64,000 nucleotides of DNA, taken from positions 62,001 through 126,000 of the forward strand of contig JAMFTG010000200.1 in NCBI GenBank assembly GCA_023974075.1, given 5' to 3'. How positions within the stretch are numbered: the first letter of the stretch is position 1; each line of letters opens with the position of its first letter. The notes under the pieces were generated by a model. That model searched no databases. It saw nothing but the letters and a program-made list of their open reading frames with translations, and was not told where the DNA came from. Position numbers and translations under genes: made by a program. Source of the stretch: Chaenocephalus aceratus. Taxonomy: Eukaryota > Chordata > Actinopteri > Perciformes > Channichthyidae. Positions 44,625-58,300 of this stretch are shown piece after piece.

Positions 44625-45557
44625 ATGGCGTCTTGTGTGAAAACTGAAAGGCCGGCGTTCTTTATCGAGAAGATTCTGGAGCTGGAAACACCTGAACACT
44701 TCTGGAAACTTCACCGACCCTGGGCAGGTGAGGGGGAAAGGTTTTATTTTAAACCATTGCTTGGAAGTTGTATTCCCAGCCATCAGTCTGATATGCATTG
44801 TGAGCCTCTTGCTGTAGTGTATAACATTTGTTATAGAAATATAGAATGTATCCTTAATTCCCTTTGCTTGGATAAGTAATTTACAATATTAAGGTGCAAT
44901 TAAGTTGATTTGTTCCTTGTCAAATGGGCAGAGGTGTTAAGTAACTAAGTAGATTGACTAAAGTACTGTAGTAATATTTGGAAGTAAAGTAACATTTCCA
45001 ATTAAAGCTTAAAAAAAGAAGTTATAATATGTTTTAAATATAATTTAAGAAGTTAAAGAAATAAAAAGATCAAATAAAATCACACATCTTCAATATTTAC
45101 CATTAATACTGACCTGTAAAATATGATCTATTCATTAATTAACTGATTTTTAACTAAGTATTAACACATGTGTGAAAAAGGATGGCAGGAAAGCCTCATT
45201 TGAAAGCACTGGTGCCTCCATTCACTTTGTTGTTGTGAGAATGTATTGATTGTTTGTCAAAGGTTTTTAATGTGTAATTTCCCATTTTTTATTTCCCCAG
45301 AGATTGGAGCAGAGAAGGAGAACGTAGGACACACAATTTCCTCTAAACAAATATATCCTCCTCATCCTCATCATCCTCAGCAGATGAGGCCGACGTGCAG
45401 CTGGTACATCGGACGCAGACCGCGCACCGCCTTCACCAACTGCCAGGTAACGCTATAGGTTTTAGTGCATTTAGGTCTGCTCGGCTCGAATCCCTGAAAT
45501 CCTGTTTATCTAAATTGTCTTTTAAGTATGTCATAAAGTTAAGGACATATTTGTTAA

Positions 45558-45623
<66 letters not shown>

Positions 45624-46448
45624 CGTGCGTGTGTGCGTGCGCAGGTGAATGTGCTGCAGACAGTGTTTCAGGTGAACTGCTATCCAGGTATCCAGCTGAG
45701 GGAGCAGCTGGCAGTCAGACTGGAGCTGGAAGAAGACAGAATACAGGTGACACCGTTTATTTATTTATATAAAGTATAAATCTAAACACACACTGTGCAA
45801 AGTCAGTTAATACAGTTTCCCAACGTTATTTATGATGAGAAAGCAAAGTAAAAATACACGATTTTCCACCTTAACACAGTTTAGAAATAGTGGTTTTCCA
45901 CCATAGGCCCCACGGTGGAAGCGGGCCCCAGCATGGAGCTCCGCAGTGGGACACTAGTGGTCCTCCTGCCGCAGCATCAGGACAAAAACCACCAGACTCA
46001 GAGACAGCTTCATCCCACAGGCCATAAGACTATCATCCATAACATTCATCTGTTTGCAACTTACAAATTATTTATCTAATACATCATATTCCATTTACTT
46101 GTATAAAGACTCTTCTTGCACTATTTGTATTTTCTCTTGCACTATTTGATCAGTTGTATCTGTTCTATCTCCTGTATACATTCATGTTGCTGTTGGAGGA
46201 GCCTGTGACTTAAGATGTTGTGCTAATGACAGTAAAGCCTTGAACCTTGAATCCTGCACCTCGTTAACTTTCCTTTTGTCTCTCAGATCTGGTTCCAGAA
46301 CCGGAGGGCCAAACTGAGGCGGGCCCTGAGAGAGAGCCAGCTGCAGCTGGTTCAGACGGCCGTGGGTGACCTTGGGGTCAGACGGGAGGTCAAAGGTCAC
46401 CTGGATCTCGCTCAGAGGCTCGAGAAGGAAGAAGAGAAGGGAGGATGA
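44625..46448 (+). CDS. hesx1: Homeobox expressed in ES cells 1 (Anf/Rpx), four exons
   Basis: Exons 44625-44727, 45301-45446, 45645-45746 and 46287-46448 join in phase to 170 residues. All introns are GT-AG. The N-terminus has an eh1-type repressor motif ([10 protein letters not shown]), which recruits Groucho/TLE, and the family motif KLHRPWA. The paired-like homeodomain (about residues 73-131) reads [50 protein letters not shown]. This matches vertebrate HESX1 in motifs and in exon number; human HESX1 is slightly longer. It is a nuclear transcriptional repressor of forebrain and pituitary development. The start is the only in-frame ATG before the eh1 motif. No lesion was seen. Intron 2 is mostly a GT repeat that touches exon 3, and intron 3 carries a LINE tail. 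Confidence 0.95.
45560..45640 (+). repeat. (GT)n microsatellite at the hesx1 exon 3 acceptor
   Basis: About 30 GT units and a GTGC variant tail run straight into 'gcgcag', the acceptor of exon 3. No pyrimidine tract separates them. Confidence 0.9.
45900..46255 (+). mobile_element. LINE 3' end in hesx1 intron 3
   Basis: Shares 'agagacagcttcatcccaca' and 'ggaggagcctgtgac' with 34258-34574. It ends 'aaagccttgaaccttgaatc', a LINE tail style. It lies in the sense orientation within the intron. Confidence 0.75.
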
Positions 46449-46612
46449 CGTCTGGATTCACTTTTATTCATCAGTTTGTGTCTCACTGTCATGAAAAACT
46501 CTTGTTGACACGTTTAAAATCTCCGTTAGCTTACATATCCTTCAAAGGATTTTAATGTTTACACCCTGCTTTAGTTAGTAATGTCTCAATATGTGAATAT
46601 ATTTCTGTTAAT

Positions 46613-46618
46613 AATAAA
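46613..46618 (+). terminator. Candidate hesx1 polyadenylation signal
   Basis: AATAAA about 165 bases after the stop codon; the first canonical signal downstream. Confidence 0.6.
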
Positions 46619-46784
46619 TTAAAGTATTTAGATTGTGTGATCTGTTTCGAAGCTTTTAAACTCATTAATGACAAAATATAATAATAATCCAACAGTATAA
46701 TATAAATTAATTATAATCAAAACTCCTGACGATAAAGCAAACAGTGGCATAATCCATTATTTCCACGCTTTCTTAAGTCAATAG

Positions 46785-47079
46785 AGTGGCACAGTGACGC
46801 GTCCTAAAACCCGGAAGTAAACTCCTACTTTGATCATTTTCTAATCATAAATCTATCAATCAGATTTTTTTAGAAAATTATAAAAGTAGGGTAGACATGT
46901 GGAGATTATCCGACTGAACAAAAGCTGATCCGTCTCTTAAATGCGTCTCAACCACAGACCTTATTTCAAGCTAATTTCCAAAATCCTGTGGAGAAATTGC
47001 GTTGGTTTTTGTCGAGGGAACCGGAAGTGGTAAAATGCTAACTTACTTCCGGGTTTTAGGACGCGTCACTGTGCCACTC
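46785..47079. mobile_element. TA-flanked MITE (295 bp)
   Basis: Ends GAGTGGCACAGTGACGCGTC and its complement form nearly 40-bp inverted repeats that include 'ctaaaacccggaagt'. TA is on both sides. The longer relative is at 40341-41059. Confidence 0.88.
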
Positions 47080-47587
47080 TATAGCTATGTTTTTTCGCAC
47101 GTTTAATATTTTAAAACAACACTTTTTGTAAAGCAAACAGTGGCCACTACTTCAACGTGTTCTTAAGTCAAAACCAACGTTTTTTGCGGGTTTAATTGTT
47201 TAAAACTACACTTTTTATGTCTTTTTCATAGTACCTTACTGAATTTGTGTACCTTCGTTTCCATTGATTTTCACTCTCAAGCAATTGAACAGCAACTAAA
47301 TCATTATTTGTTTGTGTTTTGTTATCTAACCTAATCAACAGTCAGATGATTAAAGCCTTAACTTTGAGCCTAGCTGAAAACTAAAGGTGATTCATGCATG
47401 AAAAACCAATGCATAATCCACTGGGAACAATTAAAGTAATAGCATTTCTGATGTTGTTGCAATGACTTCTACACCTATGTATAAATACATGTCTAAATAA
47501 ATACAGGAATATATTCCCAAAAAACACCTGAAGTTTGGTAAAGCTGGAAAGGTACCGAGGCTTAATTCCATTGTTTCTAAAGGACTG
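47080..47587. other. No gene seen
   Basis: Intergenic AT-rich DNA. Confidence 0.3.
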
Positions 47588-47877
47588 TTACGTCCCCACT
47601 AAAAATGAACAAAGAATACTGACCATAGAAACGAAATAAATAAGTAACAAAACCAGGACTGTCTCTACATCTATCCTCTGAAACCAAGACTCAAACAAAA
47701 ACCCTCACTGACTAAACTACTCAGAACTGGACAAAGCAAAATACAGGGGTGGCAACAATCCGCTAACCTAGTGTGTCTAACAGTAGTTACCTACGTGATG
47801 AGAAACAGACTTACCTAACTCCACCTCCCAACACACACACACTTTCACAAAGGTCAGAAAATACAAAGTAGTATCAG
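47588..47877 (-). mobile_element. Fragment related to the 61702-62252 LTR start
   Basis: Begins 'tgttacgtccccacta', identical over 16 bases to 61702. The remainder is only loosely similar and is interrupted by the hAT at 47878. Confidence 0.35.
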
Positions 47878-48801
47878 TTAGTGATGTTACGTATTGCGCC
47901 GAGGCTTCGGAGCGTGTGTCGAGTAATCCCCGAAGCTTTTTGTGAAGCTTGTATCGAGGCTTGTATCGTTTTGGGCCAGTGACGTCACCGATGACAAACG
48001 AAGCCTCGCTGCCTGTCGACACCACGTGACTGCTTCAGGAAGCGATTCAGATCGGTTGAACCGTTGAACCACAACGCTCATAATACCCATGGATGTATAA
48101 TAAGAACCATATTACCCCTCCTGTACCCGGTGACACGATGGAATCAAGAGAGCTCAGACCCTCACTGATATAGAGGTCGGAACATGTCATAATAAATAGA
48201 TACAAGCATAAATAAATGTAGGAATAAAAACATGAATAAATACAGGAATAAATATGTTGCAGTGTTTTCAGGGAGCTTCAGCGTGTGTGCTGTGGCTCAG
48301 CCTGAAAGCAGTTGACTCACGACCGCAGGGTCCCTGGTTCAACGACTGGACAATACGTATTTGTTGTTGTTTATAAAAGCTACAACTAAATGAGATAATG
48401 TAGTTAATAAATGTATTCTTTGATATGGTTTAGCCTTTCTCCGGCTACAACATGGTTACGTTTACGAATATTATTAAGGAATACAAATCCCTCTTTGCAA
48501 TGTGTACCAGCCTCCTCAGGCTTTTCAATCACAATCATTAAACTGGAATAAATACAATATTGTTAACATGAAAATATGATTTTATGTTCGTTCGATGTAT
48601 TCTAAGGCTTTACTCATTGGGAACTCGGTATGAGAGAGAGCACACTGTTGAGATGTCCAATCTGCTTGTTTTACACACTTTGACCAGCAGGGGGTTTGTG
48701 TTAAAATGAAGCCCATGATGAAGCCTCGTGAGATGAAGCCTTTTGCGAATCAATTGGCAGAAAGTTTCAAAGCTTCATAAGGCTTCATCTCGCCATCACT
48801 A
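47878..48801. mobile_element. Non-autonomous hAT element (924 bp)
   Basis: Ends 'tagtgatg...cgaggcttcgg' and 'aaggcttcatctcgccatca' are inverted relatives. The flanks 'agtatcag' and 'gctatcag' match at 6 of 8 positions, compatible with a decayed hAT duplication. A short tRNA-like stretch, 'tgtggctcag...ggttcaacgac', lies near 48290-48345. No transposase frame. Confidence 0.65.
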
Positions 48802-48869
48802 GCTATCAGCAACAGAACAGGCACACGGGATACCCGGAGATGACAACAACCGGAAGGTACAACATGCTT

Positions 48870-48965
48870 ACCGCAATAGTGGTCCGGTTAGGGCGACGGC
48901 CCACTTGCAATGCCTTCGCGGACTACTAGTGGGCCGCGGCCCATAGGTTGGGAACCGCCGCCACA
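48870..48965. mobile_element. hAT-like end fragment
   Basis: 'gtgggccgcggcccataggt' and 'tgggaaccgccg' resemble hAT termini with 'gggccgc' interiors (compare 26760-26790). Only one end is seen. Confidence 0.35.
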
Positions 48966-49164
48966 ATCCATGCATCCACCCATCTTTCTATTGATTAAAA
49001 ACGTAATCTGATTTGTTTTCCTATTTATTTATTTACATTTTAGAATTATTTTATTACTTTATATATCAACCCTTAATGTGAACTTTTTTCTATACAAAAT
49101 ATATGATGTTAATTTCGTTCTTGAATACATAAATAAATAATAATACATTAAAAAAGGTCTGAAT

Positions 49165-49211
49165 TACGCGGCGGCCGCTGATTGGCTGAGCCGTGTCCCG
49201 GAAGTGATCGC

Positions 49212-49259
<48 letters not shown>

Positions 49260-49260
49260 G
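49165..49260 (+). promoter_or_regulatory. ergic3 core promoter region with (TG)n leader
   Basis: 'gattggctgag' (inverted CCAAT box) at 49170 and 'cccggaagtgatcgcgcg' (ETS-type GGAA) at 49197 lie about 120-145 bases before the start codon in CpG-bearing DNA, followed by about 22 TG units. This fits a housekeeping promoter. The exact start site is unknown. Confidence 0.55.
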
Positions 49261-49313
49261 AATCTGTCGGTAACATTTGTGTGTGTTTAGCGGCGGGTTT
49301 TCTGCTCTACAAC

Positions 49314-52300
49314 ATGGAAACGTTTAATAAACTAAAACAGTTTGACGCTTATCCCAAAACTCTGGAGGATTTCCGAGTGAAAACGTGGGGAGGAGCGACC
49401 GGTGAGAAGCGTTATTTATTAAGAGAGAAGAAGAAGGAGCCACTGTTAGCTGCTGATGCTAACAACAAGGCTAATTCATGCTTTAATTCATGATAAAACA
49501 TACAGAAAACACACCGTTTTAAAGACCTAACATGGTCCCTTTAACGCAGTGTGACTCTGAGCAGCAGCAGCAGCATTTTCTCCATTAGCTGTTACAATTA
49601 AACATATATCATTTAACAAGGAAAGCAGAGGTGGAAGAAGTACCCAGATGCTTCACTTACGTACAAGTAGTAATACCACATTGTATAAATACCCTGCTAA
49701 AAGTAAATGTCCTGTATTAACACTCGTAATTAAGTAAAAGTACAGAAGTATTAGTATCGAAAGATACTTAAATCACCAAAAGTAAAAGTAGGCTACTCCT
49801 TGTCCTTTTCCTAATAGTATATAGTATGTATGTCTAAGTTGACTTATGGGAGGTATGCTATATTTAACCCGGTTTTAAAGGATGCTTTCAGGATATTATA
49901 GCACATTATAATCTGATTTATTGTGCAGTTATCATTACACTTTGTGTACTATATAAGAATACGTAATTCCCCACAGCTGTAAATAGCTGAATACGCTTGA
50001 AAAATGCACCTTGAGACGCTTGATAAGTGCTTGATTTAGACCTTTGGAAAGGTGTAGGAACCCTGACAATAAAATGACACTTTATTGATCACTGGAGTAC
50101 ATTTTTTACCACTAGTTTGTTTGATGAATAGTTGGGCAGTGTCCAGTAGTACCTGAGTTTCAACAGTCACATTAAAACAGTTACTGAATCAGCCTACTAT
50201 CACCTCAAGAACATATCTAGGATTAAAAGACTAATGTCACAGCAGGATTTGGAGAAACTTGTCCATGCTTTTATCTTCAGTAGACTCGACTACTGCAATG
50301 GTGTCTTCACAGGTCTCACTAAAACATCTATGAGGAAGCTGCAGCTGATTCAGAACGCTGCTGCTCGAGTCCTCACTGACACTAAGAAAGTGGATCACAT
50401 CACTCCTGCTCTGAAGTCTTGACTCTGGCTTCCTGTGTGTCAAAGAATAGATTTCTAAATACTGCTGCTGGTTTATAAAGCACTGAATGGTTTAGGCCCA
50501 AAATACATGTCTGACCTCCTGCTTAAACTATGAACCATCCAGATCTCTCAGGTCTTCAGGGACTGGTCAGCTTCCTGTCCCCAGAGACAGATCTCTCAGG
50601 TCTTCAGGGACTGGTCAGCTTTCTGTCCCCAGAGACAGATCTCTCAGGTCTTCAGGGACTGGTCAGCTTTCTGTCCCCAGAGACAGGTCTCTCAGGTCTT
50701 CAGGGACTGGTCGCTTTCGTCCAAGCAGATCTCTCAGTTTCAGGGACTGGTCAGCTTTCTGTCCCCAGAGTCAGAACTAAACATGGAGAAGCAGCGTTCA
50801 GTTATTATGCCTCCAAACATCTGGAACAAAACTCCCAGAAACCTGCAGGTCCGCTGCAACTCTGACTACTTTTAAATCCAGCAAGAAGACTTTTCTTTTG
50901 TCGCTGCTTTTAATTGAACTATTCAGCTTATTTTTTTTAGGGTTGAAGTCCCCTACGTGTGCCGTTTTGGTTTCAAGACCCTGGTTCGCAGAGGACACCA
51001 AAAAAGTCCTAGAAAAACAACTTAAACTAATGTCGATTAAAACAGAGGAATAGTTTTGTACCCTGGGGGTCAGATTAGAATCGTCTAGCACTTGAGGTCA
51101 AAGACATTTCTGCTAAAAAAGTGAGAATGATTGAGAGTCAGAGCTAAACGTTTCAGATGTATCTCACACTGCACTGCGACTTTAATTCACGTACCTTTGT
51201 ATTCATCTTTGCTTTTAAATGAGTGTTTTAAAATGCCATTTCATAATATGTTTCTTAGTGTCTTTCATGTTTGTAAAGCCCTTTGAATTGCCTTGTGTTG
51301 AAAGGTGCTGTTCAGGGATAACGAACATTTCCCCTAATCCTAGCTACTTGCTCTTGAATCTAATATTCACTCTTTTCACACTTGAACAGAATATATCCAT
51401 AATAGAACAATGTGTTTATTTTTATATCTATATTTTAACCATTACCTGGCCTGGATTCTTATACAAATACAACATTAGAAAACTTCTAAACTCTCAGTGT
51501 GAACCAGGATCTAAATAACTGCTGATGACAATATTTTAAAAGCTGAAAGCAGGGGTGTCAAACTCAAACACACAGTGGGCCAAAATTAAAAAATGGGTAC
51601 TAGTGGAGGGCCGGACTGGTTCAATGTTTATTGCAGAACTTATTGAAATGAACTTATTGCACATATTAAATCTGGAACTAACAAAGCTTAAATGATTGCC
51701 TATAAAAACAACATTAAATAATCAGCTGCATTCATTTTCTCATGGCTCGATCTGCAGCTTCTCCAGAGTCATTTCTTATGAGTACATTTCCCCACAGGCC
51801 AACAACAGCTTCAACAAAACTATTCCCCTCAAAGAGAAATCAAACACGCCCTGCTGTCGAGAGAGAAAGTGCAGAAGGAAAGCATCCATTAGACTCAGTG
51901 TGCTGCTCTGAGATGCTAGCTCAGACACTTGGCGTCTCATCAGGGTGCAGGTCATCAATGTTTGGGCTCAGGCTCTGAGCGGAGGAGACCCTCAGGATGG
52001 AGTGGAGGTGCAATATACCGGCGGGCCAGATCTAATAGGAATTAGAAATTATCCTGCGGGCTGAAATTAAATCCACCAAGGGCCTGATTTGGCCCCGGGC
52101 CTCGAGTTTGAGACCCCTGATCTAATGCATATTATTTAAAAACATTACAACCCACTGCTGTGCTTTAACATGTTATTTATCTTGTTATGTAATATGTATA
52201 TTTTATTCTTTTTTGCTAACATTTCAGTTCTCGATGTTGCATGTTTTTATTGATTGTATTTAGTTGATATGTTAAATGACATGTTGACTCTGTCCAGCGA

Positions 52301-55300
52301 CTGCAGATCAAAGCCTCTTGACTATTTCATATACTCTAAGTAATGTGTCCCTGTTTGAGAGATACATAGGCAGAGGGTCTGAGGTCTTCTTCCAGACCCT
52401 CAGTGTGAACATATCCGATGTCTCTCTCTCTGCAGTGACGATCATCAGCGGGATCATCATGTTGATCCTGTTCGTCTCCGAGCTGCAGTATTATCTCACT
52501 AAAGAGGTGAGTCTTGCTCCCGTCACCTGACCGCCTCGTCAAGATACGCTTTGATTGGTCCTAGTTTGAGATAAGACAAGATATTCCCCTTGTTATAAAC
52601 AAGGCTTCTGTGTTGAGGACAAGATCAGAAGTACGGTATTGATCCCAACGTGGGACATGCATGCGCTGCAGCAGCATACAAAGACAAGGCATACATTAGA
52701 GACATTACAAGACTAGACATAAAATCCAATGTAACTTCTAATAGAATAAATAGCGTTCAAAAGTAAACATGTGGAAATACAAATGTGTATATATAGCACT
52801 TTCCCATCTCACACTAAGTGCTTCACAAACCAGCTATACATGTAGAAATGTTGAATTACAAATGTACAGTGACGACATTAAAGCAGGATAGTATACAGAA
52901 GTATGTGACGAATGGAATATTACATATTGGATTGGATATAAATGTACAGTGTGGTTTACTCTCGTCCCGGCAGCATGTGGACAATTATGGCGCATTTCCA
53001 CTGCAGCGGGTAGCCCCGTTTCAAGCGTCCTTAACCGTCCTCAAGCGGCCAGGCCAGTTGTTTGGTGGCCTTTCCATATAGCGTAGCGCCGGCTAGCGGG
53101 TACCCCTCTTTTCCGGCCCTATAAAATCGTGGTTCTATCAGGCCAGGGCTGAACTAGTGACGTCAACACTCTCGACTGCTGATTGGTCAGAGAGAATCGT
53201 CACAAGATCGTGCGCGAGATCATCCCTAGCGTCGCATAGATATCTAGACGCAAGCTTGCAGCATTTTTGTAACGAGGAGAGCTAATGGCAACGTCACACT
53301 GTGGTCGATCGAGGAGGGTGACGACGTTCCTACATCTCATTGGGGATAATAAAATCCAGCGGGGAGCTCGACGGGAGCCCCGCCTACACTGCGTTGCTAT
53401 AGTAACTACCCCAGGTCCTAAAGTGTAATGGGAATGCGCCACGGCCTCGGACGGCCAGCGAGGCAGCCCGAGGCCTGAGCGAGGACGCTTAGGGACGCTT
53501 AAACAGGGCTACCCCGCTGCAGTGGAAATGTGCCATTAGATAAAATACAGTTGTAAGAGCAGATTTAAGAGCAAGTCCAAAGTCTGCAGCTTCAGAGACA
53601 GAGACTGTTCTGTGGTGGGGAGGACACTCGAATTCCCTGATAAATGATTCATGGGCAAAGTTTGTCTTTTGTGTATTTAATCAAGTAATAAAGAAAGTTA
53701 ATACATATAGTGGATGGATCTGAAATGCAGGAGAACACGGCTTACAGTCAAAGCCCCTTTCACTTATTTGCATAACAAGCTTGAGACGTGCCTTTCTTAT
53801 TTCCCCTCGTGATAAGCAATCTGAAGCTTCTGTTCTGAGGGTAATAATTAAAACGCCTTTTGTTGAACGGAAAGCAGCGTTCAGGCTTCAGGAAGCTCTT
53901 CCTGTCAGACCGGTCCGACAACCACAGCACACAGACTGAGTACTTGGCAATGCTGCTCTGTTGCCGTGGTTCCCTATGAAGCATGGCGTCAATAAATGAC
54001 CCTTAAAGCATTATATAATCATAGAATACAATACAGCTTCATCCTGAAAGCAAATACGTTCTTTTGTCCGTCCAACACCCCTAAGATATTCACTTTATTG
54101 TATATAGACCTTTTGTATTTCTGTGTTTTATGATATATGTTGCATCGTTGGAGGAGCTCAGGTCAGAAGGACTGCCATTGCTACACTGTAGCTCATGTGC
54201 ATATGACAATAACACCTTTGAATCGTCTTGTAATGTCAAATGAAAAAGCAGATTATCTTCATTTTTGCTGGAAAAGTTACTTACGACCTGATCGTGGCAG
54301 CTCTGAGCCTCAAACGTGTTTTGTGTTTTTTTTTGTACACTTTAAATGAATTCTCTTTCCCTGCAGGTTCACCCTGAGCTGTACGTGGACACGTCGCGAG
54401 GAGACAAACTCAAAATCAACATAGACGTGCTTTTCCCTCACATGCCCTGTGCCTGTAAGTGGCTCCGCTGTTACCTAGCAACATGCTAACTGTTGGGAAA
54501 ATAGTGAAGGTCCTCTTCCAGTATGAGAGTAGCATGCTACAAAGGTATCAACTGTAGCTGTGAACATGACAGGATGTGTGATGACCCAGAAGAGCATCAG
54601 GACTGCTTGAGGCAGATGATAGCTCTGTGATGAACATGATGACTCAGCCTCTATGGAGAGAGACATCAAGCATGCTCGTTTCTGACGTGGAGCTAATCTG
54701 AAGTACACATTGAAGACTGCTTTCCAGTCCTCCATCTTGTGACTGTGTGACTCCCTCTCTTGATATCAGCGTGTGAAGGACACTGCTCAGGAACTAGTCT
54801 CTGTATGTGATGACTCCTTCCCTTTGGAGAGGACCACAGATACGTGGATCCTGATGTCGGGCTGCTCGATTATGGCAAAATCATAATCTCGATTATTTGG
54901 GTCAATAATTGTAATTGCGATTATTAAATGCGATTATTCATGACTTTGAAAACATCCATTTATTAGAGAATTTGTTTTGAACAGTATGTTTTTAACAGTT
55001 GATTACCCTGAAGTAGAATTCAACTGAAAAACCAAATAAAAATAATAATAAAAAAATCATCGTTTTATTTCGATTACGTTGTTTTCGTAATCGTTGCAAG
55101 CCATAATCGTAATCACGATTTAAAATACGATTAATTGAGCAGCCCTACCCTGATATTGAAGCTCAAGACGGTGACCAGTGAGATTTGTCTAACAGTAATG
55201 ACCACATCCTATTATCTATAAACAGTTCTTCCTCTCTTCTCCCTCCTCTTCCTCTCAGATCTCAGTATAGATGCGATGGACGTGGCCGGCGAGCAGCAGC

Positions 55301-58300
55301 TGGACGTCGAACACAATCTGTTCAAACATCGGCTGGACAAAGACCTGAAGCCTGTCACCAACGAGGCAGAAAAACACGGTAAAATCTCACTTTAATTTAT
55401 CGCCCTGACTTCAGAAATCAAAATGTTTTTCACTTTTAAGTCTCTCTTAAAGCTCAGACAATGATTTGTAATCCATCCTGGAACAACAGTTTTTTCAAAG
55501 AGACCTCACAAAGCTTAAAAAGAATATGAATAAGAATATGAATAATGGTTGTGTACGGAGAAACCGTCTTTTGTTATTATAGCCCCAAATCACACATTTT
55601 ACATTGGTTGTTTGGGAAAAACTCTTAAAGAAACCCAACAATAAACAGAGGACATTTTGTTATATTAAACTCCAGGAGAGCAACAAAAGAGGACCCCTTT
55701 CATAGGATGTGCTATAGATGTACATTACAACATAGACAGTCCAAATACTAGAGAATATACAGGGCCGCCCCTGGCCAACTTGGGGCCCCAAGCGACATTG
55801 TGAGATGAGGCCCCCCCCCCCCCCCCCAACCGACAGGAGTGAAAACAAATGTTTTGGAAACAAAGTAGGCTACTTTGCAAATATAATTCCTGTTTATTAT
55901 TATATTATCAACACTTTTTTATGCAGTGAGGTAAATGGTAATTGTGCATGAATGTCGTTCAGTATGCCTTTACAGGTGAATACGTCTGCATTTCCTGCCA
56001 AATACTAGCCTCACAAAGATTAAAATATAATGAATGCAATAAACAACTTCTACTAATAATCATAATAATCATAATAAATTCAATAATATAAATACTATAT
56101 TATTTTTAGAGCCGGGACTCGATTAAAAAATTAATCTAATTAATTAGAGGCTTTGTAATTAATTAATCGAAATTAATCGCATTTTTAATCAAATATACAT
56201 ATTTGACCTGAGAACAGGGAGAAGCAGTTTCCACATGGACTTGACTCCACGTGGTCGACAGTCGAGTGCAGTCCAGGGAGCAGGGAGCTGGTTATTCTCT
56301 CAGACGTGGACTGACTCATCCTGGCCCTGAACCAGTCCTCTGGTTTGAGTGTGGGTTGGGTCAGGGTGTGGTTCCTTGCACTCGGCAGTCGGGCTAACGT
56401 CCACGCTAGCTGCTACATGCTTTGCATTTAGGTGATACTTTAGGCTTGATGTGCCTGCGGCTGTGTGCAATTCTTTTTGCACAATTTGCACACCGCCCTG
56501 CTTTGTCGAGCGCTTCCATCCGTCCGTTTTTTTAAAAACAAACTGTCCCATCCACGGGGCGACCAAAGCGTCTCTCATCAGCTTGTTCGTTCATGTTTGA
56601 CTATTGTTCACCGTGGTTTGTTGTTGTTTGAAGTCCCATGCTGAAGTCATGAACGTTAGTTGGTGCTCCAGTATAATCGGTACGCCTGAAACTCATCCAG
56701 TGAGAAACGTTCCGCTGTGCAAAAATAAGTGCGATTAAAATGCGTTAATTTTTTTAATGCGTTAATTTTTGTGTAATTAATCTTGATTAACGCGTTAAAG
56801 TCCCGGCCCTAATTATTTTATTATAATAGTTGTATAGTCAAGACAAAACATGCTTATGACATGCTCAAAAACTGATCTTTCTTAAATCTGTGTTCAAATG
56901 TAGTTCCCTCTGTCAGCAATGTGTCAACAACCACACACACATTTCTCTCAGTATTTCTCTGTGTTGTGGTTGACATGACGATGACTGTTAGGAGTTAAGG
57001 GGAGAGGCTGAGCTTCACCATGACGATGACTGTTAGGAGTTAAGGGAGAGGCTGAGCTTCACCATGACGATGACTGTTAGGAGTTAAGGGGAGAGGCTGA
57101 GCGTCACCATGAAATGTGCAAATTGGCATAAAAATGAATAAAAGGGGGAAAATGCTCCATGTTTTTTAGGCTGTAAACTTTAACTGTTACGTAAGCCAAC
57201 GAGACAGACAGTGTATCCTCCTCCTGTACATCAGCAGATAAAAGGCATCACATACTTGAATGATGGTAAATAAAGAATGCTGGAAATAACTGCATCTCCA
57301 TTAGTATGCTCTGCAGAGACTGCCTTCTTCATGTCCTGAATTGCAGTTGATGTTTTAATACGGCAAATGGCAATTTGACTTATACAACATTCGCAAGTTT
57401 TACATTTGACAATAACCCACCCTCGAGTGATCCTCTAGTTTCTTCATGTTTTGTTTTTTCCCCCTCTTGCTTGTGCCGGACTGAAACGTCCTTTCACCGA
57501 CATCTCTTCATCATGCACTAGTGGGCGTATCAAAGCCGTGATTGGTCAGATGTCGATTCATTGCAACGGTGTCGGGTTACAGACGTGCTCCCCTTGTCAC
57601 CTCTCACTCTCGCGGTCAGCCGGGGTGCGCGGAGAACTGAGCGGAGAACTGAGCGAGAACTGAGCGGAGAACTGCGCACAGCAGCGAGGCCCCCTGCGCG
57701 GCGGGGCCCCATGCAGCCTGCGTGATTGGCCTGTAGGGAGGGGCGGCCCTGAGAATATATATAAAGAGGAAGATGCATCCAGAGTAGGGCTGCACGATAT
57801 TGGCAAAAACTGTTATTGCGATATGAAAAAATACAGGAATTGAAGAAAAGACAGTTTTTTTCCCCCCCGCAAACCATCCCGTCTTGAACTTTAATGCTAT
57901 ACGATGGTATTCTTTTAACTATATTTAAGCGGATGAAGGATTTTAGTCACGGACGTCTGGATCGTAAGTTATCAGAGCAACAAGCTGAGCTAGCTCGGTT
58001 AGCAGCGCCGAACTGGAGAAACACATGAAACCACTGTATTCAGTGTTTCTACCTTTGATCTCCGGGTCCGGTTGCTCTGGAGATTTCATTGTGCTGTCAC
58101 TCACTCAAGTTCCCCGACATGAGAGCTGCGCACGTTTTCCTTTTGTAGCAAGCAGCAAAACGAATTGTAACATGACGTGTTTGAGTTAATTTGCCTACTT
58201 AAAGAGCAACTTGTAGGTTTTTTTTTTCTTCTACATTTATGCTTAAACTTGCTTGAAAATTACAATTAAAAAGTGAATGCAGGATTTGATATGTTTTACG

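Larger units (their letters stand above)
55760..57751. mobile_element. hAT element (1,992 bp) with AGAATATA duplication
   Basis: Ends CAGGGCCGCCCCT and AGGGGCGGCCCTG are complements. The 8-bp 'agaatata' flanks at 55752-55759 and 57752-57759 exactly. It contains a second hAT-like insertion and a 45-bp minisatellite. No full transposase frame is seen. Confidence 0.9.

Noticed and set aside
48290..48345. tRNA-like stretch inside the hAT at 47878-48801
   Set aside because: The B-box-like motif is imperfect and no cloverleaf could be drawn.
49182..49313. Upstream extension of the ergic3 reading frame
   Set aside because: The added residues come from a TG repeat; the ATG at 49314 gives the family N-terminus directly.
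51550..52119. 8-bp duplication for this hAT-like element
   Set aside because: The flanks 'gctgaaag' and 'atctaatg' do not match, so no duplication is claimed.
54475..54735. 86-codon minus-strand frame in ergic3 intron 3
   Set aside because: No domain, no splice context and antisense to the gene; most likely chance.
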